64,000 bases of DNA from Pseudosporangium ferrugineum. Lineage in GTDB: Bacteria > Actinomycetota > Actinomycetes > Mycobacteriales > Micromonosporaceae. The position numbers and the translations under genes were made by a program. The DNA lies in assembly GCF_003002065.1 (NCBI RefSeq), contig NZ_PVZG01000001.1, positions 868,001 through 932,000 on the forward strand. Direction: 5' to 3'. Every line of letters begins with the position of its first letter. Positions within the stretch are counted from its first letter, which is position 1. Below, in pieces: positions 57,231 to 64,000 of the stretch. The notes under the pieces are model-generated. The model did not search any database. It was not told where the DNA came from and was given only the letters and a program-made list of their open reading frames with translations.

Positions 57231-58151
57231 ATGACCCTCGCCGGAGAGATGGCGGCGGTCGCCGCGGAACTGCTGGCCGGGTGCCCGGAGGCCGGGGCCG
57301 GCTTCGACGACCCGCAGCGGCACTGGATCGAATACCGGCCCCGGCCGCGCCCGGGCGTGTCGCTGGCCGGCCTGGCACCCGGGCCCCGCAAGATCGTGCA
57401 CCGGCTGCTCGCCACCGGGCTGAGCCCGGCCGCGTTCGCGCAGGCCATGGCCGTACTCGCGCTCGAAGAGGTGCTGGACCGGCGCGAGGGCGGCCACCGC
57501 GGCCGGCACAGCGAGGACTACCGGGTGATCGTCTTCGGCACGCCCGGCGGCGACGCGTGGGCGTGGCGCTTCGAGGGCCACCACCTGTCGGTCAGCATGA
57601 CGATCGCCGGCCGCCGGGTCTCCCCCGCGCCGGTGTTCCTCGGCGCGAACCCGGCGCGGGTGGACGCCCTGGGCCGGCCCGTGCTGCGCCCGCTGGGCGC
57701 CGAGGAGGACCTCGGGCGCGAGCTGCTGCTCTCGCTGTCGACGGGGGCCCGCCGCATTGCGGTCGTGGGGGACGTGGCGCCGTACGATATCCGCACCGGG
57801 ACCCATCCGCGCAGCGCGACCATCGCACCGGCCGGCATCGCCCGGGCGGACCTGAGGCCCGGCGAGCGTGCGCTGCTCGACCAGCTGGTGGCGCTCTACC
57901 TGGGGCGGCTGCCGGACGAGCTGGCGGCGCAGCTGGATCCCGCGGGCGGCGAGCTGCACTTCGCGTGGGAGGGGCCGCCGCAGCCCGGCACCCGGCACTA
58001 CTACCGCGTCCAGGGCCCGGATCTGCTCATCGAGTTCGACAACACCACCGACGACGGGAACCACGCGCACACGGTGCTGCGGCGCCCGCACGGGGAATTC
58101 GGCGGCGACCTCCTGGCCGCCCACCACGCGGGGCCGTCCCACACTGCCTGA
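57231..58151 (+). CDS. DUF3500-family protein
   Basis: A 306-residue protein of the DUF3500 family, function unknown. Features: WRFEGHHLSVSMTIAGRRVS, APVFLGANPARVDALGRPVL, LHFAWEGPPQPGTRHYYRVQ and LLIEFDNTTDDGNHAHTVLR with the HxH pair, then DFG-like GEFGGDLLAAHH. The conserved His cluster could bind metal. It is shorter than secreted members of the family and lacks a signal peptide. It is translated directly after the ankyrin gene. Confidence 0.9.
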   Translation: MTLAGEMAAVAAELLAGCPEAGAGFDDPQRHWIEYRPRPRPGVSLAGLAPGPRKIVHRLLATGLSPAAFAQAMAVLALEEVLDRREGGHRGRHSEDYRVIVFGTPGGDAWAWRFEGHHLSVSMTIAGRRVSPAPVFLGANPARVDALGRPVLRPLGAEEDLGRELLLSLSTGARRIAVVGDVAPYDIRTGTHPRSATIAPAGIARADLRPGERALLDQLVALYLGRLPDELAAQLDPAGGELHFAWEGPPQPGTRHYYRVQGPDLLIEFDNTTDDGNHAHTVLRRPHGEFGGDLLAAHHAGPSHTA

Positions 58152-58157
58152 CCGCCC

Positions 58158-58214
58158 CGGCCGGGACCGCGGCGGCCGGGACCGCGCCGCCCGGGACCAT
58201 GGCGGTCCCGGCCG
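58158..58214. terminator. hairpin/tandem repeat after DUF3500 gene
   Basis: CGGCCGGGACCGC occurs at 58158-58170 and again at 58173-58185; its exact complement is at 58202-58214. The second copy and the complement give a 13-bp stem with a 16-base loop, between convergent genes. Confidence 0.6.
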
Positions 58215-58223
58215 GCGGCGGCA

Positions 58224-60518
58224 TCAGCTGGAGGCGCCCGAGGTGAGGCGCCGGCCGACCGCCGCGATGAGGCGGTCGAGCTCCGAGCCGAACGGGTTGT
58301 CGTGCACCAGGTACGTCCACGTCGCGCTGGGGCGGACCAGCTCGGCGTTCTCCGGCTGCCACCCGTCGGTGAAGTCGGTCTCCTCGAACGTCTCGATGGT
58401 GCGCCGCTCGATCTCGGTGAAGACCTTCTGGAAGGCCGGGACCGCCGCGCGGTGGAACTCGTCGAGCGGGTCGAGCTTGCCCAGGGCCCGCAGGTGCACG
58501 CCCTCGCGCACCTCGGAGAGCTCGGCCAGGTGCTCGGCCCACAGCCGGTCGAGGTGGTAGAGCGCGATCGAGCGGGCCGCGTCCGACAGCACGTCCTCGT
58601 CGATCTCCTTCGCCTTCTCCGGCGTCTTCTCCAGCAGCATGATCGCGGCGACCTCGCTGGTCAGCAGGCGCTCGCGGCGCTCCGCCAGGGCCAGCCGCTG
58701 CTGCTCGATCACGACGCTGTAGCGCCAGGTGTTGCGGTGGATCTCGTGGTTGACGCCCTCCGCGACGCGCTGGGCGTGCTCGACCGCGTACTCGACCTGG
58801 TCGTCGTGGACGACGCCGTCCATGTCCATCCGCGGCGACGACGGCAGGATGTCGCCGGCGTGCCGGGTGATCAGATCGTCCTCGAGGCTGACGAAGAAGA
58901 CCGAACCGCCCGGGTCGCCCTGGCGGCCGGCGCGGCCGCGGAGCTGGTCGTCGACGCGGCGGCTGTCGTGCCGGCCGCTGCCGATGACGTAGAGGCCGCC
59001 GAGCTCGACGACCTTGTCGCGGTCCTTCTCGTCGCTGCCGCCGAGGCGGATGTCGACGCCGCGGCCGGCCATCTGGGTGGAGACGGTGACCGCGCCGAGC
59101 GCGCCCGCCTCCGCGATGATCGCCGCTTCCTCGTCGTCGTTCTTCGCGTTCAGCACCACCGACGGCACGCCGGCCGCGGCCAGCTGCTTGGCGAGCAGCT
59201 CGGACGCCTTCACGTCGAGGGTGCCGATGAGCACCGGCCGGCCCTTGTCGTGGGCGATCTTGATCTCCTCGACCAGCGCCTCGTCGCGCATGTCGTGCGC
59301 CGAGTAGATGCGGTCCGGCTCGTCCTCGCGGATGTTCGGGGTGTTCGACGGGATGACCGCGACCTCGAGCTTGAAGTACTCCCGCAGCTGCTCGCCGACG
59401 TGCACGGCGGTGGCCGTCATGCCGCACACCGTCTTGTAGAGCGCGATGTACGCCTGCACGGTGATCGTGTCGAGCACCTCGCCCTCGGCGGTGGCGTGCA
59501 GCCCCTCCTTCGCCTCCACGGCCGCCTGGAGGCCGTCGGGCCAGCGGCGGCGCTGGGCGACCCGGCCGCGCATCTCGTCGATCAGCTCGACCGTGCCGTC
59601 GCGCACGATGTAGTCCACGTCGCGGCGCAGCAGGGCGCGGGCGTGCAGCGCCACGTTGACCGCCGAGAGCTGGGCGACGTGCTCGTCCGCGTACAGGTCG
59701 ATGCCCATCTTCTCCTCGAGGGCCTTGAGACCCGCGTCGGTGAAGGCGACGCTGCGGCCGTCCTCGGCGACCTCGAAGTGCTTGCCCGCGCGCAGGTCCC
59801 GGACCAGCTCGGCGGCCTCGTGCACCGGGTCGCTCTCGCCGAGGGTGCTGCCGGCCAGCACCATCGGCACGCGGGCCTCGTCGATGAGGATCGAGTCGGC
59901 CTCGTCGACGATCGCGGTGGCCGGCGCGCGCTGCACCCGGTCGTCGACCGACGTGACGAGCTGGTCGCGCAGGTAGTCGAAGCCGCCCTCGCTGACCGAG
60001 ACGTACGTGACGTCCGCCGCGTACGCCGCCCGGCGCTCCTGAGGCGTGGACGCCTCGGTGACCCAGCCGACGGTCAGGCCGAGGAGCTTGTAGACCGGCT
60101 CCATCCAGGTGGCGTCGCGGCGGGCGAGATAGTCGTTGACGGTCAGCACGTGCACCGGGCCGTTGCCGAGGCGGACGTGGCCGTACGCGGCGATCGTCGC
60201 GGTGAGCGTCTTGCCCTCACCGGTGGCCATCTCGGCGACCTTGCCGGACAGCAGCGCCATCGCGCCGACCAGCTGGACGTCGTAGGGCCGCTGCTCGATC
60301 GCGCGCCAGGCGGCCTCGCGGCCGATGGCACACAGCTCCTCGTAACTGGTCGCCTCGCCGGCCGCGGCGGTCAGCGCCTCGTCGTCGAGCTCCTTCAGCG
60401 CGTCCTCACGGGCCTCGATGGCCGGCAACCGCTTCTCCAACGGCCCCAGATCGACAGTGGTGCCCGGACGCTGCAGGAACTTGCGGAACCGGCTCTTCAG
60501 CCGCTGAGACACACCCAT
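58224..60518 (-). CDS. secA2: accessory preprotein translocase ATPase SecA2
   Basis: A 764-residue SecA-type motor that works with SecYEG on a subset of proteins. The DEAD motor has Walker A-like MATGEGKTLTATIAAYGHVR, DEAD-box IVDEADSILIDEARVPMVLA, and motifs DYLARRDATWMEPVYKLLGL, TVSTQMAGRGVDIRLGG and DDQLRGRAGRQGDPGGSVFF. The helical-wing region is short and there is no C-terminal zinc-binding Cys motif; both features and the length (SecA1 is about 900 or more) point to SecA2. The start ATG 60518 gives MGVSQRLKSRFRKFLQRPG, as in mycobacterial SecA2. Confidence 0.94.
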   Translation of the reverse strand: MGVSQRLKSRFRKFLQRPGTTVDLGPLEKRLPAIEAREDALKELDDEALTAAAGEATSYEELCAIGREAAWRAIEQRPYDVQLVGAMALLSGKVAEMATGEGKTLTATIAAYGHVRLGNGPVHVLTVNDYLARRDATWMEPVYKLLGLTVGWVTEASTPQERRAAYAADVTYVSVSEGGFDYLRDQLVTSVDDRVQRAPATAIVDEADSILIDEARVPMVLAGSTLGESDPVHEAAELVRDLRAGKHFEVAEDGRSVAFTDAGLKALEEKMGIDLYADEHVAQLSAVNVALHARALLRRDVDYIVRDGTVELIDEMRGRVAQRRRWPDGLQAAVEAKEGLHATAEGEVLDTITVQAYIALYKTVCGMTATAVHVGEQLREYFKLEVAVIPSNTPNIREDEPDRIYSAHDMRDEALVEEIKIAHDKGRPVLIGTLDVKASELLAKQLAAAGVPSVVLNAKNDDEEAAIIAEAGALGAVTVSTQMAGRGVDIRLGGSDEKDRDKVVELGGLYVIGSGRHDSRRVDDQLRGRAGRQGDPGGSVFFVSLEDDLITRHAGDILPSSPRMDMDGVVHDDQVEYAVEHAQRVAEGVNHEIHRNTWRYSVVIEQQRLALAERRERLLTSEVAAIMLLEKTPEKAKEIDEDVLSDAARSIALYHLDRLWAEHLAELSEVREGVHLRALGKLDPLDEFHRAAVPAFQKVFTEIERRTIETFEETDFTDGWQPENAELVRPSATWTYLVHDNPFGSELDRLIAAVGRRLTSGASS

Positions 60519-60572
60519 GGCGCGTTACGGTACTTCACTTTCCTGCGAGCGGGGTGCCGACTCCCGCGCCCG

Positions 60573-62303
60573 TCACGGAACCAGCAGTTGGTGCGCGGCC
60601 AGCTCCCGGTAGAGCGGGCTGAGGTCGAGCAGCTCACGGTGGGTGCCCTGGGCGACGACCCGGCCGCCCTCGAGCACGATGATGCGGTCGCTGTCGATCA
60701 CGGTGGAGAGCCGGTGGGCCACGACGACGAGCGTACGGCGGACCGACGCGGTCGCGATGGCCTCGCGCAGCGCGGCCTCGTTGCGGGCGTCGAGGTTGCT
60801 GGTCGGCTCGTCCAGCAGCAGGATCGGCGAGCCGGCGAGCAGCGCCCGCGCGATGGCCAGCCGCTGCCGCTCCCCGCCGGACAGCAGCACCCCGCCCTCG
60901 CCCACCTGCACGTCCAGGCCCTCCGGGGCCCGGGCGACGAGCCCGCCGAGATTCACCTCGCCGAGCGCCGCCAGCAGCCGGGCGTCGTCCGCGCCGGGGG
61001 CGGTGAGCAGAAGGTTGTCGCGCAGGGTGCCGGCCAGGACGGGCGCCTCCTGCTCGACGTAGCCGAGCTTCGCGCGCAGGCCGGCCCGCGGCACCTGCCG
61101 GATGTCGGTGCCGTCCACCCGGATCGTGCCGTCGCTCACCTCGTAGAAGCGCTCGATCAGGGCGAGGGTGGTGGACTTGCCGGCGCCGGAGGGGCCGACC
61201 AGCGCCACCCGGGAGCCGCGCGGGACGGTGAAGCTGACGTCGTGCAGCACCTCGCCGCCGCCCGGGTAGGCGAACGACACGTGCTCGAAGGCGACCGCGT
61301 CGGCCGCGCCGGCGGCGTCCGGAACCGCCGCCACGTCACCCGCCGACTCCGCCGGCAGGTCCAGGATCTCCTCGATGCGCTGCAGCGCGCCCAGGCCGGT
61401 CTGCAGCCGGGTGTACGCGCTCAGCGCCTGCCCCAGCGGCAGCACCAGGAAGAACAGGAACATGATGAACGCGACCAGCTCGCCGACCGTGATCGCGCCG
61501 GACGCCGCCCGGGCCCCGCCGACGCCCAGCACCAGCAGGAACGCTCCCTGCGTGGCCGCCGTCGCCGCCGGCCCGATCAGCACCTCGAGCCGGGCCACGC
61601 GCATGCCGGCGTCGTACGCCTCCGCCGCGCTGCGCCCCACCGTCCGCGCCTCACGCTCCTCGGCGCCCGCCGCCCGGATGGTGCGGACGGCGGAGATCGA
61701 CCGCTCCACCGCCGAGGTCATCTCGCCGAGCCGCTCCTGCGCCCGCTGGGACAGGGCCCGCACCCGCCGGGACGCGGTGATCGCCACGCTCATCCCGACC
61801 GCCAGGCCGGCCGCGGCCACGCCGAGCAGCAGCGGGTCGAGCACGGCCATCGCAATCGTCGCGCCGGTCACCATCACGACGCCGGTGACGATCTCGAGGA
61901 GCCCGGACGTGACGACCGCGCGCAGCAGGGTGGTGTCCGCGCCGACCCGGGAGAGCAGGTCGCCGGTGCGCCGGGCGTCGTACTCGGCGATGGGCAGCCG
62001 CAGCAGGTGGCCGGCGAGCCTTCGGCGGGTGGTCAGGACCACGCCCTCGGCGGTGCGCTGGAGCAGGAAGTCGCGGATGCCGCCGATCGCGGCGCCGGTG
62101 ATCAGCAGGGCGACGAGCAGTGCGACCCCGGCGGCGGCCGGGTGGCCGGCCGAGATGTCGTCGAGCACCGTGCGCACCAGGACCGGCTGGGCCAGCGCGG
62201 CGGCGGCGCCCACCAGCGACAGGGCGGCGACGGCGGCCAGGGTGCGGGCATGCTCACGCAGGTACGGCAGGAGCGCCGGCAGTCCCACCCTCCTGGCGTC
62301 CAT
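60573..62303 (-). CDS. ABC exporter, fused membrane and ATPase domains
   Basis: A 576-residue half-transporter of the MsbA/LmrA type. Six transmembrane helices (residues about 20-300, e.g. VAALSLVGAAAALAQPVLVR, LLVALLITGAAIGGIRDFLL) precede the ATPase with Walker A GPSGAGKST, Q-loop GYVEQEAPVLAG, signature LSGGERQRLAIARALL, Walker B ILLLDEPTSNLDA and H-loop VVAHRLSTV. Such exporters act as homodimers or with a second half-transporter; none is adjacent. The long upstream frame was cut to ATG 62303. It is 54 bp upstream of secA2's start. Confidence 0.94.
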   Translation of the reverse strand: MDARRVGLPALLPYLREHARTLAAVAALSLVGAAAALAQPVLVRTVLDDISAGHPAAAGVALLVALLITGAAIGGIRDFLLQRTAEGVVLTTRRRLAGHLLRLPIAEYDARRTGDLLSRVGADTTLLRAVVTSGLLEIVTGVVMVTGATIAMAVLDPLLLGVAAAGLAVGMSVAITASRRVRALSQRAQERLGEMTSAVERSISAVRTIRAAGAEEREARTVGRSAAEAYDAGMRVARLEVLIGPAATAATQGAFLLVLGVGGARAASGAITVGELVAFIMFLFFLVLPLGQALSAYTRLQTGLGALQRIEEILDLPAESAGDVAAVPDAAGAADAVAFEHVSFAYPGGGEVLHDVSFTVPRGSRVALVGPSGAGKSTTLALIERFYEVSDGTIRVDGTDIRQVPRAGLRAKLGYVEQEAPVLAGTLRDNLLLTAPGADDARLLAALGEVNLGGLVARAPEGLDVQVGEGGVLLSGGERQRLAIARALLAGSPILLLDEPTSNLDARNEAALREAIATASVRRTLVVVAHRLSTVIDSDRIIVLEGGRVVAQGTHRELLDLSPLYRELAAHQLLVP

Positions 62304-62445
62304 GCCGGAGAGCGTATCCGCCCCGCGCGCCCGGCCACGGGTGTCGCCGGACACCCCGGGCCGTTTGCGTTTGCCCCGGGTTCCCGGCGGGCACATGGTC
62401 CGGACGACGCGACGGACACGACGCGACGGCTGACGAAGGGTACGT

Positions 62446-63186
62446 ATGTCGAGCCAGCTGGTCTGCCGCCCGGAGCAGGACCTCCCGGTCGCTGTGCTGC
62501 GGGTCAGCGGGGTGCTGGACACGGTCACCGGCGACGCCCTGGACCGGGCCGTCACGCGCAGCCTCGCCACCCAGCCGGAGTCCCTGCTCGTCGACGTCAG
62601 CGAGCTCGAGGTCGCCGATCCGGTCGCCCTCGACGTGCTCAGCTCGATCGTCTGCCGTACGGCCGAGTGGCCCGCCGTGCCGCTGGTGCTCTGCGGCGCG
62701 GAGCCGGCGACCGCGCGCACCCTGCGGGACCGGCTCGGCTGCGACGGGGTGACCACCGAGGACAGCTGCGCGAAGGCGCTTGCCGCGCACGGATGGGAGG
62801 AGCCGGAGCCGCACCGCATCCGGTTACGCCTGCGTCCCGTGCCCGACGCCTGCCGCCAGGTCCGGCACGTGGTGACGCAGGCGTGCACCGCGTGGCAGGT
62901 CAGGGACCTCGCCGCCACCGTGGGGCTGGTCGCCACCGAACTCGTGGCCAACGTCGTGCGGCACGCGCACACCACCATGGAGTTCACCCTGGGGCTGCGC
63001 GACGGGCTGCTGTGCCTGACCGTACGCGACGGCAGCCGCAAGCTTCCCCGGCCCAGGGACCCGGGCGTCTCCGAGGCGGGCGGTCGCGGGCTGCACCTCG
63101 TACGGGAACTCACCGACGCCTGGGGTGTGCTGCCCGTGCCCGGCGGTAAGGTGGTCTGGACGAAACTGACGACGGGAGCGGCGTGA
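62446..63186 (+). CDS. STAS-domain / HATPase fusion regulator
   Basis: A 246-residue protein with two modules. Residues 1-110 form a STAS domain, as in anti-anti-sigma factors: AVLRVSGVLDTVTGDALDRA, LLVDVSELEVADPVALDVLS (with Asp in place of the usual phosphorylated Ser). Residues 125-246 are a GHKL ATPase of the RsbW group: GLVATELVANVVRHAHTTME (N box), LTVRDGSRKLPRPRDPG (G1-like box) and AGGRGLHLVRELTDAWGV. Fusion of a sigma-factor antagonist and its antagonist in one chain suggests a partner-switching node. ATG 62446 follows GAAGGGTA. Confidence 0.9.
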   Translation: MSSQLVCRPEQDLPVAVLRVSGVLDTVTGDALDRAVTRSLATQPESLLVDVSELEVADPVALDVLSSIVCRTAEWPAVPLVLCGAEPATARTLRDRLGCDGVTTEDSCAKALAAHGWEEPEPHRIRLRLRPVPDACRQVRHVVTQACTAWQVRDLAATVGLVATELVANVVRHAHTTMEFTLGLRDGLLCLTVRDGSRKLPRPRDPGVSEAGGRGLHLVRELTDAWGVLPVPGGKVVWTKLTTGAA

Positions 63187-64000
63187 CGGCCGAGCACCGC
63201 GACGTGGTTGCCGTCGGCGCGTCCGCCGGGGGTGTGGAGGCGTTGCGCGCCCTGGTCGCCGGCCTGCCGGACGGTTACCCCGGCGCCGTCCTCGTGGTGC
63301 TGCACGTGCCCCGGGATTCCCCCAGCGCGCTGCCCGCCATCCTGACCCGCAGCGGCCCGCTGCCGGCCGCCACCGCCGTCGACGGCGAGGAGCTGCGGCA
63401 CGGCCGCATCTACGTCGCCCCCAACGACCACCACCTGCTGGCCTTGGAGGGCCGGATCCGGCTGACCCGGGGCCCGGCCGAGAACGGCCACCGCCCCGCC
63501 GTGGATCCGCTGTTCCGCTCGGTCGCCCGCAGCTACGCGGAGCGCGCCGTCGGCGTCGTGCTCTCCGGCTCACGCGACGACGGCGCCGCCGGCCTGACGA
63601 GCATCGCGGCCCGCGGCGGCACCACCGTGGTGCAGGACCCGGCCGACGCGCTCTATCCCTGGATGCCCCGCGCGGCCATCGCCCACGTGACACGGACCAC
63701 GTCCTGCCCGCCGCCAAGCTCGGCGGCCTGATCGCCGGGATCACCGCCATGGATCTCCCCGAGCGCCGCCCCGCTCACGACGACAAACTTCTGGATGCCG
63801 AGGTCGCCATCTCCGAACTGGGCCCCCTCACCACCGACGAGCTCGACACCCCGCCCGCCGGCTTCGGCTGCCCGAGCTGCGGCGGGAGCCTGTTCCAGGT
63901 CGGCGGCGGCCCGGTGCCGCGCTATCGCTGCCGGGTGGGACACGCCTGGTCCCCGGAGAGCCTTCTCGACGAGCAGGCGGTCGCCCTCGAAGGGGCGCTC
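63183..64000 (+). pseudogene. CheB-type methylesterase-like protein with frameshift, 3' end outside window
   Basis: GTG 63183 overlaps the stop codon of the preceding gene (GTGA), so translation is coupled. The N-terminal part has the CheB catalytic features: VVAVGASAGGVEALRALVAG (nucleophile Ser), VVLHVPRDSPSALPAILTRS (His), and VGVVLSGSRDDGAAGLTSIA (Asp). The frame breaks near 63693: the normal continuation, DHVLPAAKLGGLIAGITAMD, follows in another frame as if one base (perhaps C) were lost in GTGACA-CGGACC. In the new frame it stays open to the window end and gives GCPSCGGSLFQVGG and YRCRVGHAWSPESLL, a Cys/His zinc motif found in this subfamily. Either a true mutation or an assembly error. 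Confidence 0.88.

Noticed and set aside
58302..63149. A 1615-codon open frame on the plus strand across secA2 and the ABC exporter
   Set aside because: It is the antisense shadow of two well-supported genes; long stop-free antisense frames are expected at this GC content and its translation is Arg/Gly/Val-rich without domains.

Overview
The window is high-GC actinomycete chromosome, most likely Micromonosporaceae (Actinoplanes-like). The Pup-proteasome system, mycothiol ligase MshC, an F420-type LLM oxidoreductase, SecA2, frequent GTG starts and very GC-rich spacers support this. The family assignment is inference; no rRNA or tRNA gene was recognised. I see no prophage, integrase, insertion sequence or CRISPR array.

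Layout. 1-1165: end of a dTDP-glucose 4,6-dehydratase gene and a small unknown gene. 1209-6985: Pup-proteasome locus on the minus strand (mpa, dop, pup, prcB, prcA). 7161-11459: a small ferredoxin, then site-2 protease, tRNA m1A58 methyltransferase and a RecB-like nuclease, a neighbourhood also found beside mpa in mycobacteria. 11908-23446: an orphan response regulator, a ribbon-helix-helix/DUF4097 pair, a MacB-like ABC transporter, a TetR/SDR divergent pair with a palindromic operator, a HAD phosphatase, a zinc metallopeptidase lipoprotein, an aldo/keto reductase and a DUF2071 protein. 23649-29640: membrane proteins, a CDP-alcohol phosphatidyltransferase, a phosphoribosyltransferase and a PAC2 protein. 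29848-32370: GntR and MarR regulators and an Old Yellow Enzyme. 32439-37009: a minus-strand operon of LLM oxidoreductase, phosphatase, DUF3090, SCO1664-family protein and mshC. 37176-42542: aldo/keto reductase with DUF5703, a large structured inverted repeat, an M20 peptidase, a hemerythrin protein and a LysR regulator. 42579-50131: a ClpC-like unfoldase, a PIN/NYN-like protein and a four-gene operon around an FtsK/EccC-like ATPase. 50135-51714: a JmjC oxygenase behind a repetitive Asp/Gly peptide gene. 51790-58151: two DUF72 proteins, a class IV aminotransferase-fold protein, a DksA-type protein, a kinase relative with a ruined P-loop, a receiver-less winged-helix regulator, a cupin, an ankyrin protein and DUF3500. 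58224-64000: SecA2, an ABC exporter, a STAS/ATPase fusion and a frameshifted CheB-like gene that runs off the end.

Main points for a second look: (1) a 336-bp inverted-repeat element at 38404-38739 between two convergent genes, whose two internal long hairpins differ in sequence but keep pairing by compensatory changes; (2) a possible RiPP operon of a four-repeat precursor-like peptide and a JmjC oxygenase; (3) an FtsK/EccC-like ATPase operon with small helical partners and a membrane coiled-coil protein; (4) several tandem-repeat arrays that begin exactly at the stop codon of the neighbouring gene and look copied from its 3' end.
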